Source: Steroidobacter gossypii
GTDB lineage: Bacteria; Pseudomonadota; Gammaproteobacteria; Steroidobacterales; Steroidobacteraceae
Assembly (NCBI RefSeq): GCF_016801985.1
Contig: NZ_JAEVLS010000004.1
Span: 744,001 to 808,000 of the forward strand
Length of the DNA stretch: 64,000 nt
Direction of reading: 5' to 3'
The notes below the pieces were generated by a model, which saw only the letters and a list, made by a program, of their open reading frames with translations, searched no databases and was not told the DNA's origin. A program made the position numbers and the translations under genes. Of the stretch, positions 55,560 to 64,000 are shown piece by piece. Within the stretch, counting starts at the first letter, position 1; every line of letters starts with the position of its first letter.

Positions 55560-57977
55560 CTATTCGCCGAAACGGAACTGCGCCTCGACGCCATACACGC
55601 GCGGCGCCGTTGGCGAAACACTGAAGGAACGAGAACCCCAAGCCGTCTGCGTGGCGCCCACCGCTTCATAACCTTCCTGATCGAACACGTTGCGCACGAA
55701 ACCGATCAGTGTGTAGCGATCCTGCGCATCGCTCCACAACACGCGCAGATCGGTTTCGTCATAGGACGGCGCAAGGTTGTAATCACGCGAGAACACCGAG
55801 AAGTAAGTCTCGTCGCGATATGTCCAGGTGCCGGAGAAAGTCAGCGCCCCGCGCGGCATCTGCCAGGTGTAGTTGGCGTTGAATGCGATCTTGTTCTCCG
55901 GCGAGCTCGGCAGCCGACCGCCGTCGATGCTCTGGCCGGTCTGCTGACCTGGCGTGCCGCAAGGCCGCGCATCGGGCGCAACCGCAAACGTATCGTCGCC
56001 GTCGATGAAACATCGCCGATCCTGGATCTCGGTATCCAGGAAGCTGTAGCTCAGGTTCATCTGCAAGGCGTCGGTCACCGCCCAGAGCGCCTCGAGCTCC
56101 ACGCCCTGTGAGACCGCGTTCTCGAGATTGAAGAAGCGCGACTCGTTGATGTTCGATACCGGGTCACGCACGGTGGAGGGGTACTGTGCATCCTTGTAGT
56201 CGTAACGGAACACGGACAGATTGGCGGTCAGCCGTCGCAAGAATGTCTGCTTCACGCCGAACTCGTAGGCATTGATGTATTCCGGCTCGGTGTATCCGGT
56301 GCGATCGGGTGCGAAGGCGCCGGCGTTGAAGCCGCCGCTCTTGTAGCCACGTGTGTATTTCACGAAAACCAGCGAATCATCGCTGGGCGTCCATTGCAGC
56401 CCCGCGGTGCCCGTGGTTGCGTGCCATTTGCCGCTCAACAGGCCGCGACGATCGATCTCACCGGTGGCGTAGAACGCATGCGGCACGCCCGGAAAGCCAA
56501 ACAGCACCCGGGTGCGAAATTCCTCCGCGTCCTTGTTGTCCTCGGTGTAGCGCAGACCGACGGTGGTCTTCCAGGTCGGCGAGAAGCTGTAGTCGATCTG
56601 ACCGAACACCGCGTGTGCGTCGGCGTCGAGGAACGCGCCCGAGATCTGCAGGTTGTGATCCGGATTGGCCGGTCCCAGCGGGCTTTGTCGGCTGGTGGCG
56701 ATGCGAGGCGTCGCCAGCTCCCGTTGCAATGGGGCCCTGATGCCCGAATGCTGATTCACTTGCTCGTGATACTGGTACAACCCGACGATCCATTGCAGCG
56801 GGCCGTCGCCGGTGGAGATCAGATTCAGTTCGTTGCTGTAATACTCTTTGTCCTCCATGTAGAACGCCTCGACCTGGGGATAGATGGTGAACGGCACGCC
56901 GCCCGCCACCGTCGAGTACGGACCACGCTGGATGGTGTCGTAATCGGTCACTTGCGAGTACGTCGAGGCGGCGTAGCCACCGACGTACTTCAGATCCGCC
57001 CAACCCAGATGACCGATCAATTCCGTGACATAGGAGTGATGTCCGTCGAGATTGGCGCGGGCCGGTGTGTCGTTGTTGTACAGCCGGTGATTGTCGATGC
57101 TCGGATTGACGCCCGTGAACTGCGCCGACACCGGTTGGGTGGGGGTCCCGTTGAAGGTGGAGTTTGGAAACAAGCCTCCAAAATAGGTGGGCGCGATGCT
57201 GTAGGGCGTCACGGTGACCGAGGAGCGGCGCGACTGATTCCACTCGGAATGCGCATAGCGAATCCAGCCATCGAGCTTGTCGCCGATGTTGAATTCCAAC
57301 TGCTGCTCCACATACAGATCGTCGCTGACGTTGCCTTCGGTCTCGGCGCTGTCAATGTCCCGAAAGTAGCCTCGCCCCTGCTCGCTCTTGGTGCCCGCCG
57401 AGCGAAAGCGTAACCAGTCGGTGATGGGCCCGGATAGCGAGCCTTCGAAGATCCGCGTCTCGTAGTTGCCGGCGGTGGCGCGCACTTCGCCGCGCAAATC
57501 CTCGGTTGGACGTTTGGAGATGATGTTCAGCGCGCCGCCGATCGAGTTGCGCCCATACAGCGTGCCCTGCGGGCCGCGCAGCACTTCGACGCGATCGACG
57601 ATGATGGGCCGTTTGTTTCCTTCGGTATTGCTGGCCGTATAGAAGCCGTCGGAGTACGTGGCGACGCCAGGATCGGAGCCGTAGTTGTTGGTCAGTCTTC
57701 CCACGCCACGCAAGCTCATGCGGTCGAGCGTGGCCGCGTACGACAGGCCGGGCGTGAAGTCGGCGAGATCGTCGACGGTGAGCACGCCCATCACATCTTT
57801 CATTTCCGAGGTGATGGCAGTCACCGCGATGGGCACATCCTGGATGCTCTCGCTGCGCTTCTGCGCGGTCACCACGACCTCTTCCAGAAGCGTCGCCGAA
57901 TCCTGAGCCAGTAGCGGAGTCGCAGAAAAACTCAACAGGCTGCCGATGGACAGCCACGCTCGTCCGGTCGCCTTCAT
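55560..57977 (-). CDS. TonB-dependent receptor (second of the tandem pair, 805 residues)
   Basis: ATG 57977 gives a signal peptide ending PLLAQ, a plug with EEVVVTAQKRSESIQDVPIA and RGPQGTLYGRNSIGGALNII, and a barrel ending YGVEAQFRFGE. It is shorter than its neighbour, mainly because of extracellular loop insertions in the latter. No enzyme or inner-membrane transporter gene is adjacent that would indicate a substrate; this receptor subtype, common in sphingomonads and Nevskiales, is linked to varied organic ligands. Confidence 0.94.
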   Translation of the reverse strand: MKATGRAWLSIGSLLSFSATPLLAQDSATLLEEVVVTAQKRSESIQDVPIAVTAITSEMKDVMGVLTVDDLADFTPGLSYAATLDRMSLRGVGRLTNNYGSDPGVATYSDGFYTASNTEGNKRPIIVDRVEVLRGPQGTLYGRNSIGGALNIISKRPTEDLRGEVRATAGNYETRIFEGSLSGPITDWLRFRSAGTKSEQGRGYFRDIDSAETEGNVSDDLYVEQQLEFNIGDKLDGWIRYAHSEWNQSRRSSVTVTPYSIAPTYFGGLFPNSTFNGTPTQPVSAQFTGVNPSIDNHRLYNNDTPARANLDGHHSYVTELIGHLGWADLKYVGGYAASTYSQVTDYDTIQRGPYSTVAGGVPFTIYPQVEAFYMEDKEYYSNELNLISTGDGPLQWIVGLYQYHEQVNQHSGIRAPLQRELATPRIATSRQSPLGPANPDHNLQISGAFLDADAHAVFGQIDYSFSPTWKTTVGLRYTEDNKDAEEFRTRVLFGFPGVPHAFYATGEIDRRGLLSGKWHATTGTAGLQWTPSDDSLVFVKYTRGYKSGGFNAGAFAPDRTGYTEPEYINAYEFGVKQTFLRRLTANLSVFRYDYKDAQYPSTVRDPVSNINESRFFNLENAVSQGVELEALWAVTDALQMNLSYSFLDTEIQDRRCFIDGDDTFAVAPDARPCGTPGQQTGQSIDGGRLPSSPENKIAFNANYTWQMPRGALTFSGTWTYRDETYFSVFSRDYNLAPSYDETDLRVLWSDAQDRYTLIGFVRNVFDQEGYEAVGATQTAWGSRSFSVSPTAPRVYGVEAQFRFGE

Positions 57978-58108
57978 GAATCCCCCTCGCACCTCGAACC
58001 GGTGCGGTCCGATGAGTCCTTGGAATCAAAGGTCGTTCTGCAGACATACCGAGAATAGAAATTTGGTCCCCGGCCCGCAATAGACAGCTGAGATCCCGCA
58101 GCATGGAA

Positions 58109-58138
58109 CTGTACTCAAGATTCTAGAAAGCTGTACTC
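58109..58138. repeat. Direct repeats CTGTACTC at 22-bp spacing
   Basis: Two 8-bp copies (58109-58116 and 58131-58138), two helical turns apart, in the divergent region between the receptor gene and kbl. Spacing suits a dimeric regulator, but no such protein is identified. Confidence 0.3.
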
Positions 58139-58223
58139 CACGCGCCGGAACCTAGCTGACCCGTCAGCCGTCATCCGCACAGTGGCACAATCGCGCACTT
58201 GGCTCTGACAGGGGTTGTTTGTT

Positions 58224-59414
58224 GTGAAGCGAGACTTTTTTCAGCGGCTGACAGCGGAAACTGAACAGCTGCGCACGCAAGGCCTGTTCAAGCCGGAACG
58301 AGTGCTGAGCTCGCCGCAGAGCTCCTCGGTGCGAGTGGTGGGCGGCGAAGAAGTGCTGAACCTCTGCGCGAACAACTATCTCGGCCTGGCGAACCATGCT
58401 TCGGTGCGAGAGGCGGCGCGGCTGGCGCTGGATCGCTACGGCTACGGCATGGCTTCGGTGCGCTTCATCTGCGGCACCCATCAGATTCACAAAGACCTGG
58501 AAGAGCGTCTGAGCCGTTTTCTGGGCACCGAGGACACCATTCTTTATTCCTCGTGCTTCGACGCCAACGGCGGCTTGTTCGAAACCCTGCTGGACGAACA
58601 GGACGCGGTCATCAGCGATGCCTTGAATCATGCCAGCATCATCGACGGCATCCGGCTGTGCAAAGCGCAGCGCTTTCGTTACGCCAACAACGATCTCGAT
58701 GAGTTGGAAACCCGCCTGAAGGAAGCTGCGCATTGCCGCGTGCGACTGATCGCGACCGACGGCGTGTTCTCGATGGACGGCGTGATCGCGCGCTTGAAGG
58801 AGATCTGCGACCTGGCGGATCGTTACGACGCGCTGGTCATGGTGGACGATTCGCACGCGGTCGGTTTCGTAGGCGAGCGTGGGCGCGGCACGCATGAGCT
58901 TCGCGGCGTGATGGATCGAGTCGACATCATCACCGGCACGCTCGGCAAGGCGCTCGGGGGCGCCGCCGGCGGCTACACCTCCGGTCGCAAGGAAATCATC
59001 ACCTGGCTGCGCCAACGCTCGCGGCCTTACCTGTTTTCCAACAGCATTCCACCGTTCATCGCGGCGGCGAGCCTGCGCGTGCTCGATCTGCTCGAGGCGG
59101 ACGACAAGCTGCGCTCGCGCCTGTGGGATAACGCCGCGCATTTCCGGCAACAGATGAGCGCCGCCGGATTCAATCTGGTGCCGGGCGAACATCCCATCAT
59201 TCCCGTCATGCTCGGCGATGCGAAGGTCGCCGCGGATTTCGCACAGCGACTGCTCGAGCACGGCGTCTATGTCATCGGCTTCTCATTCCCAGTGGTGCCG
59301 CACGGCAAGGCGCGCATTCGCACGCAAATGTCGGCGGCTCACACGCCGCAGCAGCTGGACAAAGCCGTGGCCGCATTCGTCACGGTCGGCAGGGAACTCG
59401 GCGTCATTCGATGA
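58224..59414 (+). CDS. kbl: Glycine C-acetyltransferase (2-amino-3-ketobutyrate CoA ligase)
   Basis: 396 residues. PLP enzyme that cleaves 2-amino-3-ketobutyrate with CoA to glycine and acetyl-CoA, the second step of threonine degradation. PLP Lys lies in [12 protein letters not shown]; other marks are [21 protein letters not shown] and the His in [14 protein letters not shown] 58224 is favoured over the in-frame TTG at 58215 because AGGGG at 58210-58214 lies nine bases upstream. It pairs with tdh 57 bp downstream. Confidence 0.95.
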   Translation: MKRDFFQRLTAETEQLRTQGLFKPERVLSSPQSSSVRVVGGEEVLNLCANNYLGLANHASVREAARLALDRYGYGMASVRFICGTHQIHKDLEERLSRFLGTEDTILYSSCFDANGGLFETLLDEQDAVISDALNHASIIDGIRLCKAQRFRYANNDLDELETRLKEAAHCRVRLIATDGVFSMDGVIARLKEICDLADRYDALVMVDDSHAVGFVGERGRGTHELRGVMDRVDIITGTLGKALGGAAGGYTSGRKEIITWLRQRSRPYLFSNSIPPFIAAASLRVLDLLEADDKLRSRLWDNAAHFRQQMSAAGFNLVPGEHPIIPVMLGDAKVAADFAQRLLEHGVYVIGFSFPVVPHGKARIRTQMSAAHTPQQLDKAVAAFVTVGRELGVIR

Positions 59415-59471
59415 TCGCAGCCTTCGTGCTGCGCCTGTGCCCCTCTCTTCAACGCAACTCAACCAACAATC

Positions 59472-60503
59472 ATGCGTGCATTAGTCAAAGCCCGTGCTGC
59501 CGCCGGTATCGAGCTGCAGGACATTCCCAAGCCGACGGTCGGTCCGAACGATGTGATGATCCGCATCAAGCGGACCGCCATCTGCGGCACCGATATGCAC
59601 ATCTACAACTGGGATCAATGGGCGCAACGGACCATTCCCGTGCCCATGGCGGTCGGCCACGAATACAGCGGCGAGATCGTCGAGGTCGGCAGCGAAGTCA
59701 GCGGCTTTGCGCCGGGCGATCGCGTCTCGGGCGAAGGTCACATTACCTGCGGTTACTGCCGCAACTGTCGGGCCGGCCGTCGTCACCTGTGTCGCAACAC
59801 GTTCGGGGTCGGCGTGAATCGTCAGGGCTCGTTCGCGGAATACCTGGTGATTCCGGCGTTCAACGCATTCAAGCTGCCCCCGGCCATCGATGATGAGATC
59901 GCCTCGATTCTGGATCCGCTCGGCAACGCGGTACACACCGCGCTGTCCTTCGACGTGGTCGGCGAGGACGTGCTGATCACCGGGGCAGGCCCGATCGGCA
60001 TCATGGCCGCCGCCATCGTGCGCTTCATCGGCGCTCGCAATGTGGTGATCACCGACGTGAACGACTATCGACTGGAGCTGGCCCGCAAGATGGGCGCGAC
60101 GCTCGCGCTCAACGTTTCACGCGAGTCGCTGGACGATGCGATAAAACAACTGGGCATGCAGGAAGGTTTCGACGTCGGCCTGGAGATGTCGGGCAACGCC
60201 TCCGCCTTGCGCGACATGCTACGAACCATGCATCACGGCGGCAGCGTCGCGATGCTCGGCATTCCCTCCACCGAAGTCGCCATCGACTGGAACGACGTCA
60301 TCCTGAAGGGCCTGACCCTCAAAGGCATCTACGGCCGCCAGATGTTCGAGACCTGGTACAAGATGGCCGCCCTGCTCCAAAGCGGCCTCGACATCCGCCC
60401 CATCATCACGCATCGCCTGCCGTTCACGGAATACCAGCGCGCCTTCGAAATCATGGGCGCCGGACAGTCGGGCAAAGTGGTGATGAACTGGGAGACGGCG
60501 TAA
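59472..60503 (+). CDS. tdh: L-threonine 3-dehydrogenase
   Basis: 343-residue zinc-dependent medium-chain dehydrogenase oxidising threonine to 2-amino-3-ketobutyrate with NAD. Catalytic zinc Cys in [11 protein letters not shown] and GHEYSG; structural zinc cysteines [15 protein letters not shown]; nucleotide-binding GAGPIGIMA. The kbl-tdh order lets the product pass straight to Kbl. The hairpin repeat array begins five bases after the stop. Confidence 0.97.
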   Translation: MRALVKARAAAGIELQDIPKPTVGPNDVMIRIKRTAICGTDMHIYNWDQWAQRTIPVPMAVGHEYSGEIVEVGSEVSGFAPGDRVSGEGHITCGYCRNCRAGRRHLCRNTFGVGVNRQGSFAEYLVIPAFNAFKLPPAIDDEIASILDPLGNAVHTALSFDVVGEDVLITGAGPIGIMAAAIVRFIGARNVVITDVNDYRLELARKMGATLALNVSRESLDDAIKQLGMQEGFDVGLEMSGNASALRDMLRTMHHGGSVAMLGIPSTEVAIDWNDVILKGLTLKGIYGRQMFETWYKMAALLQSGLDIRPIITHRLPFTEYQRAFEIMGAGQSGKVVMNWETA

Positions 60504-60507
60504 CGAC

Positions 60508-61037
60508 GTGACATTCGGCGGTCTCCCATTTGGGGGAGACCGGCTGCGAGTTTTACAGCACCGAGCACACCCTTCAGCAAGTCTCCGCACTGGGGAGGCG
60601 GCCTGTGATTTACGGCGCGGAGCACAACTTCGGCCGTCTCCCCTTTTGGGGAAACGGCCGGTGACATTTACGGCACCGAGCACAACCTTCGGCGGTCTCC
60701 CCTTTTGGGGAAACGGCCTGTGACATTTACGGCGCCGAGCACAACCTTCGGCGATCTCCCCTTTTGGGGAGACTGCCCGTGACATTTACGGCACCGAGCA
60801 CAACCTTCGGCGGTCTCCCCTTTTGGGGAGACTGCCCGTGACATTTTATGGCGCCGAGCACAACCTTCGGCCGTCTCCCCTTTTGGGGAAACGGCCCGTG
60901 ACATTTACGGCGCCGAGCACAACCTTCGGCGATCTCCCCTTTTGGGGAGACTGCCTGTGACATTTACGGCGCCGAGCACAACCTTCGGCGGTCTCCCCTT
61001 TTGGGGAGACTGCCCGTGACATTTACGGCGCCGAGCA
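60508..61037. repeat. 59-bp tandem repeat array with a hairpin in each unit
   Basis: About nine units. Seven units have the core CTCCCCTTTTGGGG, beginning near 60639, 60698, 60757, 60816, 60876, 60935 and 60994 (period 59, once 60); two more degenerate units precede them. The linker reads GTGACATTTACGGCGCCGAGCACAACCTTCGG (quoted in parts: GTGACATTTACGG, CGCCGAGCACAACC). Each core folds into an 8-12 bp stem with a TTTT loop. The array fills the gap between convergent tdh and sppA and its last half-unit supplies the final codons of sppA. Confidence 0.92.
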
Positions 61038-62861
61038 GGGGCAGTAGTAATAAACCTGCCGAGGATCGTTGAACTTCGCCAGACGCTTCAGCTCCATCTC
61101 GAACGGCTCGAGCATGCGGCGGGCGTTGGCGAACAACTCGTGTTCCGGCACCAGCGCGCGCGTGACGCGAGCGGCGAGCGCCTGCGAGCGCATGGCGATA
61201 GCCTGACGCCAGCCCATCGGCGGCTCGATGTAGTGCACTTTATAGTCCTTGCCCAAGCCCGCGCGTTCTGCGGCGGCATTCAAAGCATCCTTGTACGAAC
61301 CGAGCTTGTCGACCAGACCGTTCTGAGCAGCATCCACGCCGGCCCACACTCTGCCCTGCGCAACGGCGTCGATATCGTCGAACGATTTTTCGCGCGCCGA
61401 GGCCACGTTGTTCACGAACACGCTGTAGGCGTGGTCGATGGAGTTCTGGAGGATCTCCTTGGCGCCGTCGTTCAAGGTGCGATCGAGCCGCAGCGAGCCG
61501 GCGTACGGCGTCGTGCCCACGCCGTCGATGGTGACGCCGAACTTCTGCAGCGTACGCTCGAGGGTCGGGAACACGGCGAACACGCCGATCGAGCCGGTGA
61601 GGGTCGCCGGGCTCGCCCAGATCTCGTCGGCATCCATGGCGATGTAATAACCGCCCGAGGCCGCCATGCTGCTCATCGAGGCGATCACGGGTTTACCGGC
61701 ATCGCGTAGCGCGTCGATCTCGCGACGAATGACTTCCGATGCGAGCATGCTGCCGCCAGGGCTGTCGATTCGCAGCACCACGGCTTTCACGTCCTCATCG
61801 TGCAGCGCCTCGCGCAACAAGCGCACTGTCGAGTCCGAACCGATGGTGCCCGGCGGCTGCGGCCCGTCGAGGATTTCACCCGAGGCCACCACCACGCCGA
61901 CGTGATCGCCGTCGATCTCGAGCGCTTCGGAGGAGCGGGTCGCGGCGAAATAATCCCAATGCATCACGCCCTTGAACGTGTGGTTGTCCTCGTCTTCGCC
62001 GACCAGCGCTTTGATCTGCTCTTCGAACTCGCGGCGCGACTTCAGCTCGGTCACCAGATTTCTTTCCAAGGCCGCGGTCGCCAGATCGCCCCGATGCGTC
62101 TTGGCGATCTCCGCATATTCGTTCGAATAAGCCGCGAGGGCGCCGTCATCGAGGCCGCGCGCCTTGCTGACGCCGGACTGATAGATGCCCCAGAGCGCAT
62201 TCAGCCACGCCATGCTTTCCTGCTCTTCCTGCTCGGACATGTCGCTGCGGCTGAACTGATCGGTGAACGATTTGAACTTGCCGGCGCGGAACACGTGCAC
62301 GTCGACTTCGAGCTTGTCGATCGCGCCCTTCAGGAAGGTCCGGTAGTAACCGAAGCCTTCGATCAGCACCAGGCCGTGCGGATCGAGATAGATCTCATCG
62401 GCGTGCGCGGCGAGGTAGTACTGCGCCTGGTCGTAGCTCTCGCCGAACGCGTAGATCTTCTTGCCAGCGGCGCGAAAGCGCTGCAGGGCCTGCGCCAGCT
62501 CTTCCAGCTTGGCGATGCCGCCGCCGGTCATGCTGCTCAGATCGAGCACCATCAATTGGATCCGATTGTCTTCGGCCGCTTTGTCGACCACGTCGATCAG
62601 ATCGCGCAGCAGCGTCTCCGGCCGATTGGTGCCGTAGGCCTCGGCGACCGCGCGCTCGAAGGGATCGCCCGCCAATTGTTCGACCAGCGCGCCTTGCGGG
62701 GCCAGGATCAACGCCGCTTTGGCCGGGATGAGCGGCACCCCTGGCGTGAGCGCCGCGCCGATCAACAGGAACAAGGCGAGCAGCAGGATGAGGTGCAACA
62801 CCTTGCGCACGCCGTCGAGGCCGCGCCAGAGGTAGCCGAGAATGCTAACGATCGCTTTCAT
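61023..62861 (-). CDS. sppA: Signal peptide peptidase SppA, 67K type
   Basis: 612-residue inner-membrane serine protease that degrades cleaved signal peptides. One N-terminal membrane helix (about 20-42) and two ClpP-like domains, the long (67K) form. Likely catalytic Lys in FRAGKFKSFTDQFSRS and Ser in MSSMAASGGYYIAMDA. The last residues (CPCSAP) and the TAA stop are encoded by the terminal half-unit of the neighbouring 59-bp repeat, so the natural C terminus seems to have been replaced or extended by repeat invasion. Confidence 0.94.
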   Translation of the reverse strand: MKAIVSILGYLWRGLDGVRKVLHLILLLALFLLIGAALTPGVPLIPAKAALILAPQGALVEQLAGDPFERAVAEAYGTNRPETLLRDLIDVVDKAAEDNRIQLMVLDLSSMTGGGIAKLEELAQALQRFRAAGKKIYAFGESYDQAQYYLAAHADEIYLDPHGLVLIEGFGYYRTFLKGAIDKLEVDVHVFRAGKFKSFTDQFSRSDMSEQEEQESMAWLNALWGIYQSGVSKARGLDDGALAAYSNEYAEIAKTHRGDLATAALERNLVTELKSRREFEEQIKALVGEDEDNHTFKGVMHWDYFAATRSSEALEIDGDHVGVVVASGEILDGPQPPGTIGSDSTVRLLREALHDEDVKAVVLRIDSPGGSMLASEVIRREIDALRDAGKPVIASMSSMAASGGYYIAMDADEIWASPATLTGSIGVFAVFPTLERTLQKFGVTIDGVGTTPYAGSLRLDRTLNDGAKEILQNSIDHAYSVFVNNVASAREKSFDDIDAVAQGRVWAGVDAAQNGLVDKLGSYKDALNAAAERAGLGKDYKVHYIEPPMGWRQAIAMRSQALAARVTRALVPEHELFANARRMLEPFEMELKRLAKFNDPRQVYYYCPCSAP

Positions 62862-62889
62862 GGAGCAGCCACAGTCGAATGAAACGACA

Positions 62890-64000
62890 TCAAGTCGCGG
62901 AATAGGTCAGGCGATAGATCGCGCCGGCAGTATCGTCGGAGATCAGCATCGAGCCGTCCTCCAGCACCAGCAGATCGACCGGCCGGCCGAACACTTCGTC
63001 GCCACGGTTGAAGCCGGTGATGAACGGCTCGTAGCTCACCGCCTTGTGGCCCTCGAGCCGCACCATCGTCAAGCGATAACCGCTTTTGGTGCTGCGGTTC
63101 CAGGAGCCGTGCTCGGCGATGAGCGCCTGATTCCGATATTTCTCCGGGAACGACGTGCCTGTATAGAACTTCACGCCGAGCGGCGCGACATGCGCGCCCA
63201 GTGTTTGCACCGGCGGCGTCATGCGCGCGCAGTCGCCGAGCTTGCCGAAGTCGGGATCTTTGATGTCCCGGCCATGACAGTATGGAAACCCAAAATCCAG
63301 GCCAGCGCGCGGCGCCACGTTCAACTCGCACGGCGGCCGATCGTCGCCCAGATGATCGCGGCCATTGTCGGTGAACCACAACTCCTGGGTGGTCGGATGC
63401 CAGGTGAAGCCGACCGTGTTGCGGATGCCGCGAGCAAACACTTCGTGACTCGAGCCATCCGCGTTCATGCGTGTGATGGTGGCGTACTTGGGCTCGTTAC
63501 AAACATTGCACGGCGCGCCTATCGGCACATACAACTTGCCGTCCGGACCGAACGCGATGTACTTCCAACCGTGATGACGATCCTTGGGCAGATCGTCGCG
63601 CACCACGTTCGGCGCCGGCACCTGCTCCAGCGACGACTCGATATTGTCGTAGCGAAGAATGCGGTTCACCTCGGCGACATACAGAGCCCCGTCGCGGAAC
63701 GCGACGCCGTTCGGCATGTTGAGCTTGCTGGCGATCGTCCGCACCGTCGGTTTGAGCCCGGAGCCCGGCACGCCGCTGATTGCGTAGACCGTCGTGCCCC
63801 GCGTGCCGACAAACAACGTGCCTTCGGAGCCGAGCGCCATGGAGCGCGCGGCCGGCACGTTGTCGGCGTAGACCTCGAGCTGGAAGCCCGTGGGCAAACG
63901 AACGTTTTGCAGCACCTTGTCGGTGGCGGGACTGGCGACCGCGGCCGTCGCTAGGCACATCGCCAGAATGGGCGACAGCAGGCTGAACAGCAGGCGATGG
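62890..64000 (-). CDS. PQQ-type soluble sugar/sorbosone dehydrogenase, 5' end outside the window
   Basis: Six-bladed beta-propeller of the soluble glucose/sorbosone dehydrogenase family. The frame stays open beyond base 64000: residues before the internal Met at 63960 read LLFSLLSPILA, the hydrophobic part of a signal peptide, so the true start lies further out. Motifs: TGFQLEVYADNVPAARSMAL, KDRHHGWKYIAFGPDGKLYV (His in the active-site blade), RGIRNTVGFTWHP, TDNGRDHLGDDRPPCEL. CNVC suggests a local disulfide or metal site. The gene lies 28 bp upstream of sppA and is co-directional with it. Confidence 0.9.
   Translation of the reverse strand, partial: HRLLFSLLSPILAMCLATAAVASPATDKVLQNVRLPTGFQLEVYADNVPAARSMALGSEGTLFVGTRGTTVYAISGVPGSGLKPTVRTIASKLNMPNGVAFRDGALYVAEVNRILRYDNIESSLEQVPAPNVVRDDLPKDRHHGWKYIAFGPDGKLYVPIGAPCNVCNEPKYATITRMNADGSSHEVFARGIRNTVGFTWHPTTQELWFTDNGRDHLGDDRPPCELNVAPRAGLDFGFPYCHGRDIKDPDFGKLGDCARMTPPVQTLGAHVAPLGVKFYTGTSFPEKYRNQALIAEHGSWNRSTKSGYRLTMVRLEGHKAVSYEPFITGFNRGDEVFGRPVDLLVLEDGSMLISDDTAGAIYRLTYSAT

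Noticed and set aside
60668-60963. Open frames (about 78 residues) with repeats such as SPKGETAEGCAR
   Set aside because: They arise because the 59-bp repeat happens to lack stops in its frames; the period is not a multiple of three, so the reading phase shifts each unit. Not coding.
60508-61037. CRISPR array
   Set aside because: Units are contiguous with no unique spacers, the hairpins dominate, and no cas genes are present.

Overview
The window is 64 kb of GC-rich chromosomal DNA from a bacterium that looks like a gammaproteobacterium. My best inference is the Steroidobacteraceae/Nevskiales neighbourhood. This rests on the single-chain PurL, the gammaproteobacterial-type Mla and SUF operons, a DUF1820 protein, tandem TonB-dependent receptors and paired acyl-CoA dehydrogenases. 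No marker gene here proves it. Gene density is high, several convergent genes have abutting stop codons, and no insertion sequence, prophage, integrase or CRISPR array was found.

Layout. 0-8 kb: the 3' part of the ABC-F factor EttA, a small membrane protein, purL, a DUF1820 protein, and an orphan type VI secretion FHA protein (TagH-like). 8-15 kb: the lytic transglycosylase MltF, an amidase, a DJ-1/PfpI-type lipoprotein, a secreted alpha/beta hydrolase and a D-threonine aldolase-like PLP enzyme. 15-20 kb: a regulatory patch with an AraC-type regulator, an NTF2-like protein, a 960-residue winged-helix/ATPase/TPR regulator and a RidA-like protein. 20.1-21.5 kb: an intact tRNA-Ser(CGA) and a near full-length degenerate copy with a TGG anticodon, bracketing one aminoglycoside 6-adenylyltransferase-like gene. 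21.6-30 kb: cell-envelope maintenance, with a cupin, the periplasmic metalloprotease BepA, the outer-membrane lipid-asymmetry lipoprotein MlaA and the mlaFEDCB operon, together with an aminotransferase and class I fructose-bisphosphate aldolase.

30.5-38.4 kb: a SUF iron-sulfur operon headed by its Rrf2 regulator (regulator-sufB-C-D-S-U-T-Rieske ferredoxin), followed in the same direction by a SixA-like phosphatase and a YkgJ-type Cys-cluster protein. 38.4-45 kb: a structured repeat region, PutA, the thioredoxin-TPR protein CnoX, a queuosine-precursor transporter and a MOSC protein. 45-49 kb: a lipid-catabolic operon (phosphotransferase plus two acyl-CoA dehydrogenases, one with and one apparently without the catalytic glutamate). 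49-52.7 kb: a secreted protein, an XdhC-like protein, Hsp15 and GlpD. 52.7-58 kb: two tandem TonB-dependent receptors. 58-60.5 kb: the kbl-tdh threonine degradation pair. 60.5-61 kb: a 59-bp tandem hairpin repeat array that runs into the 3' end of sppA. 61-64 kb: sppA and a PQQ-type sugar dehydrogenase cut by the window edge.

Functionally the window is mostly housekeeping (purine synthesis, Fe-S assembly, envelope lipid homeostasis, amino-acid catabolism). The less ordinary parts are the tRNA-Ser duplication locus, the hairpin repeat array, the nested inverted repeat next to putA, the paired acyl-CoA dehydrogenases with a kinase-like partner, and the isolated TagH-like gene. I did not find a clear, wholly new multi-gene system.
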